Of a stretch of 64,000 nucleotides of DNA, positions 36,224-44,082 are shown piece after piece (position 1 is the stretch's first letter; every line of letters starts with the position of its first letter). The stretch is from the NCBI RefSeq assembly GCF_003600355.1, contig NZ_CP032416.1:1694183-1758182 (forward strand), given 5' to 3'. The position numbers and the translations under genes were made by a program. This stretch comes from Clostridium fermenticellae. Lineage in GTDB: Bacteria; Bacillota; Clostridia; Clostridiales; Clostridiaceae. A model generated the notes under the pieces. It was not told the DNA's origin. It ran no database searches and was given only the letters and a program-made list of their open reading frames with translations.

Positions 36224-37627
36224 TCATGCTGCCTTTCTTTCATTTTTCTGTAATTTTACATTATAAACAATAGATGCTATTAAACCAATGATTCCAATTA
36301 TAAATGCTGCAAATACAGCTCTTGAAAATCCAATAAATAGTGCAGTGCTCTTACTTGCACCCTTTAGCAAAACTACTGTTTTCTCTGCTGACTGAATTCC
36401 ACCTAATAAAGAAGATCCTATACTAGCTGCTATCTGCATTGAAGTATTTACAATTGCTACACCATGTGCATTCATGTTTGGTTCTAAAGTTGCTAGTGCT
36501 GAAGTCTGTGCTGGAGACATCGTAAAAGCAAGTCCCTGATAAATAATAATATGAAATATGACAATAAACAAGAGTTTAGTAGATGAATTACAACACGAAA
36601 GTGAAAAAAGTGCAATTGCCGTTACAATAAATCCTGCTGGAAGCATTATTCTTACACCATACTTATCTAATATTTTACCGCTAATATTAGTAGACATGGC
36701 ATTTAATAATATACCTGGAAGAAGCACCAGAGCAGAAATCATACTAGAACAGTAGAAAGCTCCTTGTAAAAAAGACGGCATAACAGTATTTAAAGAAAAG
36801 TTAATTAACATAGCTACAAAAACCATCACAACACCTAATGTAAATCTTGTGTTAAAAAATGGTTTAAAGTTTAATAAGGGTTCTTCTAATCCTTTTTGAC
36901 GATACACAAATGTCGCTATAATTAAAATACCTATTATTATGCAAGCTATTCCTATAAAATGAGAACTCATAACACAGCTAATTCCATATAAAAGTGCAGC
37001 AAGTCCAAGTGTAGACAAAATTACGGATATAATATCAAGATGTGGTCTTGTAAGTTCTGCAATATTATCCAGTACAAAAACTCCAAGGATAATAGAAATT
37101 ATAACAAGTGCAATAAAAAGTATAAAGACCGCCTTCCATTGAAAAAACTGTATAATAATACCAGATATGCTTGGGGCAAATGCAGGTCCAAGTGTAATAC
37201 CGCAGACACACAGCGCCATTGCCATTCCAATCTTATTACGTGGTGCAATAATCAAAACAGAATTCATCATAATCGGAATCATCATTCCTGTACCAACTGC
37301 CTGTATCATTCTAGATACCAATAATATAGGAAAATCAGAAGCAATAAAACATCCAATACTTCCTATAAAAATAATACCCAATGCTCCTAAAAACAGTTTT
37401 CTTGTTGATATACTTTGATATAAAAAAGCTGTAACAGGAACCATAACAGATGTTACAAGCATATATCCAGTTATTAACCATTGAACCGTTGCAGATGAAA
37501 CAGCCATATCATGTGCAATAGGAATCAATGCCACATTTAAAATGGTTTCATTAAATGTAGCTACAAATGCACTAAAAACCAGTACACCTACGCTTATCCA
37601 TGGATTTTTCTTTTTTGTTTCCTTCAA
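36224..37627 (-). CDS. MFS drug transporter, DHA2 (EmrB/QacA-like)
   Basis: The 467-residue protein has about fourteen hydrophobic segments and the DHA2 motifs NVALIPIAHDM (motif D1 region), WLITGYMLVTSVMVPVTAFL, and motif C GPAFAPSISGIII. It likely exports toxic organic compounds with proton exchange. The start is TTG at 37627 with GAGGAGG 8 nt upstream. It is divergent from a MarR regulator, the classic arrangement for a repressed efflux pump. Confidence 0.88.
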   Translation of the reverse strand: MKETKKKNPWISVGVLVFSAFVATFNETILNVALIPIAHDMAVSSATVQWLITGYMLVTSVMVPVTAFLYQSISTRKLFLGALGIIFIGSIGCFIASDFPILLVSRMIQAVGTGMMIPIMMNSVLIIAPRNKIGMAMALCVCGITLGPAFAPSISGIIIQFFQWKAVFILFIALVIISIILGVFVLDNIAELTRPHLDIISVILSTLGLAALLYGISCVMSSHFIGIACIIIGILIIATFVYRQKGLEEPLLNFKPFFNTRFTLGVVMVFVAMLINFSLNTVMPSFLQGAFYCSSMISALVLLPGILLNAMSTNISGKILDKYGVRIMLPAGFIVTAIALFSLSCCNSSTKLLFIVIFHIIIYQGLAFTMSPAQTSALATLEPNMNAHGVAIVNTSMQIAASIGSSLLGGIQSAEKTVVLLKGASKSTALFIGFSRAVFAAFIIGIIGLIASIVYNVKLQKNERKAA

Positions 37628-37665
37628 AATAATTGCCTCCTCGATTGAAAATAATTTTGAAAAAT

Positions 37666-37682
37666 TGTTGGCCTAGCCAACA
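37666..37682. promoter_or_regulatory. Palindromic operator in MFS-MarR intergenic region
   Basis: TGTTGGCCTAGCCAACA has 7 bp perfect arms around CTA and lies about 40 bp upstream of the MFS start, within its probable promoter. AACACCAACAATTTTG just before the MarR gene repeats part of it. A MarR dimer site is likely. Confidence 0.55.
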
Positions 37683-37726
37683 TTAAAAATATCACTAATT
37701 ATTAAAAATGTCAATATAAAATCTAA

Positions 37727-37759
37727 AAACCCAGGTTTACAAAGTATAAACTTGGGTTT
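37727..37759. promoter_or_regulatory. Second large dyad in MFS-MarR intergenic region
   Basis: AAACCCAGGTTTA and TAAACTTGGGTTT pair across 7 nt with one mismatch, centred about 75 bp before the MarR gene next to a TATAAT-like stretch. It could be a second operator or a transcript hairpin. Confidence 0.45.
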
Positions 37760-37820
37760 ATAATAATATAATAATAGGAAATATTGTTTTAACACCAACA
37801 ATTTTGAGGAAGGTTTTATT

Positions 37821-38270
37821 ATGAATATCTTGAAGGAAATATCATTATTACATCGTAAAATGGATATGGTTTTAAATCTTCGTATAAAAAAATATGGACT
37901 TTCTATTTCTCAATACATATTTCTTCAATGTATATATGACACAGGAGAAATGACTCAAATTGATTTATGTAAAAACCTTGATTTAGATAAAAGCACAGTT
38001 GCTAAATCTTTAGCCAGACTTGAGAAAAATGGATTAGTTAGTAAAAAAGTTAATCCCGCAGATATACGTTCAGTTCTGGTTTCTCTTACTCCATCAGCAA
38101 ATGCTCTTATTCCTGAAATACAAAAAATATGTAATAAATGGATAGATGATGTCACTTCAGATATGACGGAAATAGAAAAAGATGTCTTTTTAAAATTAAT
38201 CTGTAAGGCATCTAATAGAGCATGTAAATTATATGAACAATCTACTTATTCATCTCTTGACTTTGAATGA
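37821..38270 (+). CDS. MarR-family transcriptional regulator
   Basis: The 149-residue winged-helix protein has the recognition helix in CKNLDLDKSTVAKSLARLEKNGLVSKK and the wing with the D/R pair NPADIRSVLVSLT. It likely represses the divergent MFS exporter and itself through the palindromes between them. Its last 25 bp overlap the end of the convergent membrane-protein gene. Confidence 0.9.
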   Translation: MNILKEISLLHRKMDMVLNLRIKKYGLSISQYIFLQCIYDTGEMTQIDLCKNLDLDKSTVAKSLARLEKNGLVSKKVNPADIRSVLVSLTPSANALIPEIQKICNKWIDDVTSDMTEIEKDVFLKLICKASNRACKLYEQSTYSSLDFE

Positions 38271-38662
38271 TTATATGCATTGTCTTTATCTGATATTAAA
38301 ACATCATCTTCAAGCTTATTATCCTTTATATCTGTAATTTCAGATTGAGTCAACAATTCCAAACACCTAGATACTTTGTTATTGACTATTTTCACTGATA
38401 ATAATAAGATTACCATTCCACCATATATTGCAATTGGCTCAAATATACCAGGAAGCAGCTGTGAAGATAGTAGTTGTGTGATAACAGTATACGCTGGGTA
38501 TCCCTGAGCAACATATTGTTTTACAGTTTCGGAAAACAAATAAACATTATTTGAAATAGATGCCACCATAAGAATTGCAACAATTGCAGCTGCAAGATTC
38601 AAACTTTTTGAAAGAGACCATTTTTTTGATTTCCTCGATTCATTCTTTTTTTTAATTTTCAT
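38246..38662 (-). CDS. Hypothetical membrane protein
   Basis: The 138-residue protein has a basic N-terminus (MKIKKKNESRKSKKWS), two hydrophobic helices (LNLAAAIVAILMVASI and IAIYGGMVILLLSV) and an acidic hydrophilic tail. I recognise no family. GGAG lies 9 nt before the ATG at 38662. The convergent 25 bp overlap with marR means transcripts of the two genes are complementary at their ends. Confidence 0.65.
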   Translation of the reverse strand: MKIKKKNESRKSKKWSLSKSLNLAAAIVAILMVASISNNVYLFSETVKQYVAQGYPAYTVITQLLSSQLLPGIFEPIAIYGGMVILLLSVKIVNNKVSRCLELLTQSEITDIKDNKLEDDVLISDKDNAYNHSKSRDE

Positions 38663-38844
38663 AATAAAAATCTCCAATTCTGTATTTTAATTTTAGGTTT
38701 ATTGATTTATAATTTCTTTTGAAACCCAATCTATTTATTAAGTATATTACCCAAAGATTGTTTCATTGAGATGGCAATATTGTTAACAATTTATTACTAT
38801 TACATTTTATAAATTTAAGATATAACTAATAATATATTTTTATC

Positions 38845-38874
38845 CTTAAGATTGCACCCATGCTGGGCGCACAC
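38845..38874 (-). other. Possible relic of a group II intron 5' end
   Basis: On the minus strand GTGTGCGCCCAGCATGGGTG followed by CAATCTTAAGG looks like the first bases of bacterial group II introns, which start GTGYG and often continue GCCCAG...GGGTG. Nothing after it resembles domain V or a reverse transcriptase, so it would be a short remnant. This rests on remembered consensus only. Confidence 0.3.
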
Positions 38875-38876
38875 AA

Positions 38877-38908
38877 AAAATGACTTTATTTTTACATAAA
38901 GTCATTTT
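38877..38908 (-). terminator. Terminator after queT
   Basis: The stem AAAATGACTTTA/TAAAGTCATTTT has an 8 nt loop and a T run on the minus strand. Confidence 0.8.
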
Positions 38909-38959
38909 CGTTTCGACAAAAATTAGGGGAATATTAATTTATAGAGAAACATTTTTTAT

Positions 38960-39457
38960 TCACATTTCATCTACTTTATTATTATATGGTTTTATTTTTA
39001 ATTTATTCACAAGTGCTTTGTTTTTTAATATATTTTTAAATATAAAATATCCAATCACCATAACAAAAAGCTCTCCTATCGCTTGCATAAAAAATGTATA
39101 TAAAAAAGGTGTTTTATATAAAATATAAAGTTCCAGGTCAACAAAAATTGTTCCAAAAACAGGCCATATAATTGCAACAGCCATATTCTTTGTTTTCCAC
39201 ATTGCATACGTTGCTAAAAGTGTCGCAAAACTTCCAACAAAAACATCAACTATACTAAAGCTATAGAAATTAGCAATCGCACATCCAAGTGTAAGTGAAA
39301 TTATATAAAATGGATCTACAAATGCTAAAAAGTTTAAAATTTCACTTATCCTAAATCCTATAGGTCCAAAGTAAGAAAATTGCCCCAGTGCAATAGTTGA
39401 AACTATGTATAGTGCAGCAACTAAAGATATTTTCACAAGTTTACTAGTCTTATTCAC
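38960..39457 (-). CDS. queT: Queuosine-precursor transporter QueT (ECF S component)
   Basis: The 165-residue membrane protein has five or six helices and matches the QueT/DUF988 pattern (LYIVSTIALGQFSYFGPIGFRISEILNFLAFVDPFYI). It would bind preQ0, preQ1 or queuine and work with the shared ECF energising module, encoded elsewhere. It overlaps the end of the upstream radical-SAM gene by 8 bp, which indicates coupled expression. Confidence 0.88.
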   Translation of the reverse strand: MNKTSKLVKISLVAALYIVSTIALGQFSYFGPIGFRISEILNFLAFVDPFYIISLTLGCAIANFYSFSIVDVFVGSFATLLATYAMWKTKNMAVAIIWPVFGTIFVDLELYILYKTPFLYTFFMQAIGELFVMVIGYFIFKNILKNKALVNKLKIKPYNNKVDEM

Positions 39458-40199
39458 TTAATTTGCCTCCAACTCCATCTAAATCTGAATTACATCTTAT
39501 ATCTATATCATCTAATACCTCAACTCTATCGTAATAACTTGTTTGAATTAATTTGAAAAGTTCACTTTCATAAAACTTTTCTATAAGGGAATTATTTCTC
39601 TTTACTTTTGTAGTATTTTCGCAGAATATATTTATTGTAACACGTTCAAAATAATCCAATGCTAAATATAAATCCTTTCTAAGTCCTTCTACAGTTTGAT
39701 TTTCCATACCAAATAATAAGTTTACCCAATCAAAATTTTCAAAGTTGCATGCTCTTCTATTTCCAATGCCTTTATTCAATACGTTCTCCCTATATTTTAT
39801 ATTAAAGCTCTCAGCCCCAACTATAAATTTCAAATCTGTAGGTGCAAAATATTTTCTAAATAAATTTATATCATTTTCATACTTTACATGGCTTTCCATA
39901 ATAAGTTGTTTTATGTTTTTATTCCTACATAATTTTATGAGTTCAAATATAGTTGCAACATCTAATTCACTTGCACTTCCAGAGTTCATCACTTGAAGAA
40001 CTCCATATTTTCCAGTAACCTTTGAAAGTATTTCATGATTCAATTTATGATTTCGAAATGCACTTACATCTCGATCTAGATGATAATCACAAAACACACA
40101 CCTTCCCCAACAACACCCGCTTCCTCTGAGAAGCACCACTTCTCTTGGCAGCCTCTTAATCACTTCTCCATATCTCTTTAATTTAGGTAAATTCTCCAT
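39450..40199 (-). CDS. Radical-SAM protein linked to queT (queuine lyase-like)
   Basis: The 249-residue protein has a CxxxCxxC cluster motif (C30, C34, C37 in GSGCCWGRCVFCDYH) typical of radical SAM enzymes, then a short partial barrel with NSGSASEL and GAESFN. In Clostridioides difficile a radical-SAM enzyme, QueL, converts salvaged queuine to preQ1 and is encoded near queT. The position here, overlapping queT and behind a likely preQ1 riboswitch, supports the same role, but I cannot align it to QueL, so the symbol is withheld. The partner hydrolase QueK is not seen. Confidence 0.65.
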   Translation of the reverse strand: MENLPKLKRYGEVIKRLPREVVLLRGSGCCWGRCVFCDYHLDRDVSAFRNHKLNHEILSKVTGKYGVLQVMNSGSASELDVATIFELIKLCRNKNIKQLIMESHVKYENDINLFRKYFAPTDLKFIVGAESFNIKYRENVLNKGIGNRRACNFENFDWVNLLFGMENQTVEGLRKDLYLALDYFERVTINIFCENTTKVKRNNSLIEKFYESELFKLIQTSYYDRVEVLDDIDIRCNSDLDGVGGKLSE

Positions 40200-40307
40200 A
40201 TTTCCTCCCGATATTGTATGATTAAATTTTAAAATACATCAATATAAAATATATAAAACAAGACATGGAACTACCCTGATATGTAAAATAGATTTTTAAC
40301 ACAAAAT

Positions 40308-40406
40308 AAAAAGGCAGTAAAATTACCACCTTTGAATTACAAAATAGACTATTTTCATAGTCAATCCATAGTTTTATTTATAGACAGGATGGTTCCGAAC
40401 TGTCAT
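40308..40406 (-). promoter_or_regulatory. Probable preQ1-I riboswitch with terminator
   Basis: On the minus strand a 5 bp stem GACAG/CTGTC encloses a 12 nt loop TTCGGAACCATC and is followed by TATAAATAAAACTATGG, the shape of the preQ1-I pseudoknot with its A-rich tail. CCAT in the loop can pair with ATGG in the tail. A GNRA-type hairpin GACTATGAAAATAGTC comes next, then an intrinsic terminator AAAGGTGGTAA/TTACTGCCTTT with a T run. It precedes the queuosine salvage genes. Confidence 0.55.
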
Positions 40407-40462
40407 TTATGTAATTTTATATATTATAGAACCAAGTAGTAACTCATTTTACACTATCCAAT

Positions 40463-40951
40463 TTAAATAGTTACATATTTAATATTATTTTGATTTTGCT
40501 CTATTAGCTTTTTTAAGTCTTCAAAAGAGATCCAAACCGTTGCAGTATTATCATTAGGATGAACTCCAAGCTTATCTTTACCTATAAGAGTCTTATCAAA
40601 TACTACTTCTACGGAGGCATTTATATCATTTATTACTCCAAGTGGTGTTACTTCCCCTTTCTTAAGCTTCAAATATTTATCAAGTCTTTCAGCTGATGCA
40701 AAACTAAGCCTTGTGGAACCCAATTGCTTTTGAAGACTTTTTAAATCAGCTTTCTTATCTTTATCTAAAACTACAAGAAAATGTCTTTTACCTTTTTCAT
40801 CTCTAAGAAATAAATTTTTACATACATCTCCTTTGTCAGTAATCCCCAAATCATCCATTTCCTCTATTGTAAAAACAGCCGGATGGTTTGTAACTTCATA
40901 TTTAATATTTAATTCATTTAATTTCTCAAAAACTTTTTCTTGCTCACTCAT
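40463..40951 (-). CDS. ProX/PrdX-type prolyl-tRNA editing protein
   Basis: The 162-residue protein belongs to the stand-alone relatives of the ProRS insertion domain that hydrolyse Ala- or Cys-tRNA(Pro). Visible features are the N-terminal YEVTNHPAVFTIEE, the conserved KNLFLRDEKG with the catalytic-site lysine, SFASAERLDKYLKLKKGEVTPLGVIND and the C-terminal GVHPNDNTATVWIS. It is monocistronic. In some clostridia the relative PrdX sits with proline reductase genes, which are absent here. Confidence 0.87.
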   Translation of the reverse strand: MSEQEKVFEKLNELNIKYEVTNHPAVFTIEEMDDLGITDKGDVCKNLFLRDEKGKRHFLVVLDKDKKADLKSLQKQLGSTRLSFASAERLDKYLKLKKGEVTPLGVINDINASVEVVFDKTLIGKDKLGVHPNDNTATVWISFEDLKKLIEQNQNNIKYVTI

Positions 40952-41542
40952 TAATATTTCCTCCTATTATTTAAAATTATATTTAAATTAATCGATAATG
41001 TAAATTTGTCATCTTATATTCAAATTTTATGTATATATTTCCGTATAAAATATAGGGTTTGTAATTCCAAGCTTAGGTTATACGTAAGCTTTCATTTATA
41101 AACCCTATACCTATTTATAGGTTTTACAATACCTTGATTAGATATCCATTTTATATACATATTCGACACTTATAAAAAAAGACCTTCTTTAATTATATTT
41201 ATTATTTCTAGCCAGTAGCTTTTCATTAATAACCAGCAGCAAAATTCATACTAATCACAAAACAAATTACTCAATAAGAATAAATACAGGTAATAGTATT
41301 AATTTTATTAGTAACACTTCTGATGTAATCATCCTATTGTTTCTTATATCGTCTTTTATATAGTTACGAATCTTTGATTAGCTGTTGATGATTTCCTTTA
41401 TACTACAATAATTATTGTAAATTTAGATTTTTTATAAAATATTCGTTTATATTAATCCTCCTTATATTATATTGATTGACATTTAATTATTCAAATGGTA
41501 ATATTGTGTTATGATATCATCGTAATACGAGGTACTTTAATT
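40952..41542. other. Long intergenic stretch with repeat R3
   Basis: Apart from R3 (41054-41106) I see no supported gene. On the minus strand a good AAGGAGG at about 41462 is not followed by an ATG, and the frames behind it are broken within about 15 codons, which hints at a decayed gene that I cannot identify. Confidence 0.4.
41054..41106. repeat. Palindromic repeat R3, short form
   Basis: The element AGGGTTTGTAATTCCAAGC...AAGCTTTCATTTATAAACCCT is about 53 bp. It is nearly the same as R4, but its central CTTAGGTTATACGTAAG is inverted relative to R4, and its right end (read inward) matches the outer arm of R1. Confidence 0.75.
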
Positions 41543-41863
41543 ATGAATAAACAAATTATGAAAGGAAGTATCGATATACTTATTCTTATTTTAATAAACA
41601 AAAAGGATTTATATGGATATAAAATTTCAAAAATTATTAAAGAAAAAAGTAATATGACTTACTCTATGGGTGAAGGGACATTATATCCTGCTTTAAAAAG
41701 ATTAGAGGGTAAAAATCTAATTAAATCCTATTGGCAGAATAACAATTCAACTTATAAGCGAAAATATTATTCAATCACACCATTAGGTAAAAAAATTCTA
41801 CAAGAGAGTCTAAATGAGTGGAACAAAATAACCAAATTAATAAATAATTGTATGGAGGATTAA
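41543..41863 (+). CDS. PadR-family transcriptional regulator
   Basis: The 106-residue winged-helix protein has the PadR pattern MKGSIDILILILINKKDLYGYKI, YSMGEGTLYPALKRLE and KRKYYSITPLGKKIL. GAGGT lies 9 nt before the ATG at 41543; the earlier frame start is unlikely. It is followed 6 bp later by a membrane protein with the HAAS-type N-terminal domain that usually partners PadR regulators. Confidence 0.9.
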   Translation: MNKQIMKGSIDILILILINKKDLYGYKISKIIKEKSNMTYSMGEGTLYPALKRLEGKNLIKSYWQNNNSTYKRKYYSITPLGKKILQESLNEWNKITKLINNCMED

Positions 41864-41869
41864 CTAATC

Positions 41870-42814
41870 ATGTTGGATTTTAAACAATTTGTAGAAGACA
41901 TTATTGATAAAAGAGGTATTAATGAGAATGATAGTTTAGAATTAAAAGATGAAATCCTATCACATCTTTCATTACTAAAAGATGAATATTTAGAAAAAAG
42001 CTATAACGAAGAGGAAGCCATTAAATTGTCAATTAAAAATTTTGGTAATTCTAATTTGATAGGTAATAATCTGAAATCAAATCTTCCTTCTAAAAATAAA
42101 TATTATAAATTTAACTTTAAGAATATGATTAAGCTTATTTGTAATATGATTTTACTTTATTTAATTCTTGTATTCTTTTTTGCATGCATTATAAGTAAAA
42201 ATATAAATTCTAAATATTTCTCAATAGTAATTCCTTTTATACTAACTATTTTTTCTTTTTTATATATAAACATAAAAATAAATAATACTAAAAGTGCTAT
42301 AAAAAGCATTATCATATGTAATATATCTTCATTTATAATCATAAAATTACTTTCAACTTTTATTTTATTTATTGCGGTAGTATTATTTGGTAGTCCATTT
42401 AATAGATCACTTTTATGGTCATTATTTTCGTATTTAATTATTCATATATTTATTTCATTTATGCCATTTGTTACATTTACTATATCTTCAATAATATTTA
42501 CAAAATTATCTAATAAGATTATTTTTTCTAAAATTAGGAACATATATGAAACTAAACTTACTTCCGTTTTGTTTTTTTTCTTATCAATAGTATTATTAAT
42601 AAGTTTTTACATGCTTCCAAATAGTAATTTAATACTAAAAGGAATATTAATGAATTTAACAAACTCAAAAATCATACAATTTCATAAAAATATATTATAT
42701 TTGGTTGTTAATGAAAATATATTAATTCCTAATATTGGTTTAATCTTCTTATTATTTTTACTAATCAAGCTTTTTATGTTAATTTATAAAAAAGGTATTA
42801 AAAGCATATTTTAA
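41870..42814 (+). CDS. HAAS/permease-prefix-domain membrane protein
   Basis: The 314-residue protein begins with a soluble helical domain of about 80 residues (FVEDIIDKRGINENDSLELKDEILSHLSLLKDEYL and EEAIKLSIKNFGNSNLIG), the HAAS or permease prefix domain seen downstream of PadR genes. About seven hydrophobic helices follow. The family is thought to pass signals between membrane processes and PadR. An ABC ATPase remnant directly downstream suggests it once belonged to a transporter locus. Confidence 0.78.
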   Translation: MLDFKQFVEDIIDKRGINENDSLELKDEILSHLSLLKDEYLEKSYNEEEAIKLSIKNFGNSNLIGNNLKSNLPSKNKYYKFNFKNMIKLICNMILLYLILVFFFACIISKNINSKYFSIVIPFILTIFSFLYINIKINNTKSAIKSIIICNISSFIIIKLLSTFILFIAVVLFGSPFNRSLLWSLFSYLIIHIFISFMPFVTFTISSIIFTKLSNKIIFSKIRNIYETKLTSVLFFFLSIVLLISFYMLPNSNLILKGILMNLTNSKIIQFHKNILYLVVNENILIPNIGLIFLLFLLIKLFMLIYKKGIKSIF

Positions 42815-42893
42815 TTTGACTAACTTATTGTAAATATTATTAAAATATAAATGTTTTTAAGTATAAATATTACGAAGTGCACTGTAAATAAGC

Positions 42894-43001
42894 ATACTAG
42901 AAATTAAAAATCTCAAAAAAAGTATTGGAGGAAATCAAATAATAAAAAATGTAAACCTGAGTATAGATGAAGGTGAAATTTTAGATTTATTAGGTGAAAA
43001 T
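42894..43001 (+). pseudogene. 5' remnant of an ABC transporter ATPase gene
   Basis: The 36 codons read ILEIKNLKKSIGGNQIIKNV then NLSIDEGEILDLLGEN, the standard start of an ABC ATPase up to the edge of Walker A (expected GLLGPNGAGKST). The initial ATG has become ATA, and the sequence after GEN passes at once into a terminator-like hairpin. Everything from Walker A onward is missing, so the gene was deleted internally and is dead. It lies 80 bp after the PadR/HAAS pair. Confidence 0.75.
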
Positions 43002-43002
43002 A

Positions 43003-43030
43003 AAGACCATTCATTTTTTCGAGTGGTCTT
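43003..43030 (+). terminator. Terminator-like hairpin after ABC remnant
   Basis: AAGACCATTC pairs with GAGTGGTCTT (one G-U pair) around ATTTTTTC, followed by ATTTC. It probably ended the former ABC operon. Confidence 0.6.
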
Positions 43031-43145
43031 ATTTCTGATATTTGTTCTTTTTGCAAGAAATCTGAGCCCATGGATTCCAAAGCAAATATTCATACAAGTA
43101 TTTAGGATGTACTCCAAATTGGACACTAGAATTGATAATAGTAGT

Positions 43146-43919
43146 TTATAATCTTCTTATCAATTCCCATATCCATATCATGATCTCATGTGGAATAAAT
43201 TTAGCTGCTATTCTATGAATGAAACATACTGGTCCTGGAGTTGATACCGGAAGTCCTATTCTACTGTCATTAAGTGCCATAGCTGCCACACTTTTTACTT
43301 TACTTGAAAATATGAAATTTCTTATCTTTCCTTCACCCTCACTATGTTTTGCCTTAGGAATAAATTCAGTATCCTTAATCCAGTAAGGACAAACTGCTGT
43401 TACATGTATACCTCTCGGAAGCAATTCTATTCTGAGTGCTCTGCTGTACCTGTAAAGAAATGCCTTGGTAGCTGCATATATGTTTAAATATTGAAAAGGC
43501 TGGAAGGCAGCTGTAGAACAGATTTCCATAATACGGCTTTTCTTTTTCATGTATGGTAATACCGCTATAGTGACATCAACAGCAGCACGACAATTTAAAT
43601 CTATCATATTATCACTGTCCTGGCGGCTTATATCCTTATAACTCCCTATTTTACCGAAACCTGCTGAATTTACCAGCATATCTACCTGCGGTTTTCGAGT
43701 TTCCAAACATTCAATTAAATAATCAATACTTTCTTTTTTAGTAAGATCAAGAGATAAAATCTGAATTGGAATACTAACTCTGTCAGCCAATTCTTTAAGA
43801 CGTTCTTCTCTTCTAGCAATAACCCAAATTTCACTGATATTTTCTTCTTTAGAAGCAATCTGACAAACAAACTCTTTACCAAGCCCACTTGAAGCACCAG
43901 TTACTATAGCAATTCCCAT
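43146..43919 (-). CDS. Short-chain dehydrogenase/reductase
   Basis: The 257-residue classical SDR has the cofactor motif TGASSGLGKE near the N-terminus, NSAGFG, the catalytic serine in EICSTAAF and the YxxxK in YAATKAFLYRYSRAL. An ARREERL segment after the second strand suggests NADP preference. AGGAGG precedes the ATG at 43919. The substrate is unknown. Repeat R4 lies directly upstream. Confidence 0.87.
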   Translation of the reverse strand: MGIAIVTGASSGLGKEFVCQIASKEENISEIWVIARREERLKELADRVSIPIQILSLDLTKKESIDYLIECLETRKPQVDMLVNSAGFGKIGSYKDISRQDSDNMIDLNCRAAVDVTIAVLPYMKKKSRIMEICSTAAFQPFQYLNIYAATKAFLYRYSRALRIELLPRGIHVTAVCPYWIKDTEFIPKAKHSEGEGKIRNFIFSSKVKSVAAMALNDSRIGLPVSTPGPVCFIHRIAAKFIPHEIMIWIWELIRRL

Positions 43920-43941
43920 TTTAATCCTCCTCATGATTTAT

Positions 43942-43992
43942 GGGTTTGTAATTCCAGGCTTACGTATAACTTAAGCTTTCATTTATAAACCC
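43942..43992. repeat. Palindromic repeat R4, short form
   Basis: GGGTTTGTAATTCCAGGC...AAGCTTTCATTTATAAACCC, 51 bp, is a close relative of R3 with an inverted centre. It lies just upstream of the SDR ribosome site, the only family member clearly at a gene's 5' end. Confidence 0.75.
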
Positions 43993-44053
43993 TATAAACA
44001 CTTTTCTATGACTTTATATATTATTATACTCCTCTTATCTATTTGTATTAAAA

Positions 44054-44082
44054 AAACTCCAACTTAAGCTTAGTTGGAGTTT
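44054..44082 (-). terminator. Terminator after sigma-54 activator
   Basis: On the minus strand AAACTCCAACT pairs with AGTTGGAGTTT, followed by TTTT. It overlaps the stop codon of the activator. Confidence 0.8.

Noticed and set aside
40952-41542. Possible decayed gene behind AAGGAGG on the minus strand
   Set aside because: All frames are interrupted within a few codons and no family resemblance is visible.
42935-43126. 63-codon minus-strand frame and a TGTACTCCAAATTGGACAC stretch near 43108 that recalls an IS3-type end
   Set aside because: Most of the frame is antisense to the ABC remnant and terminator. No transposase motif and no matching second terminus were found.
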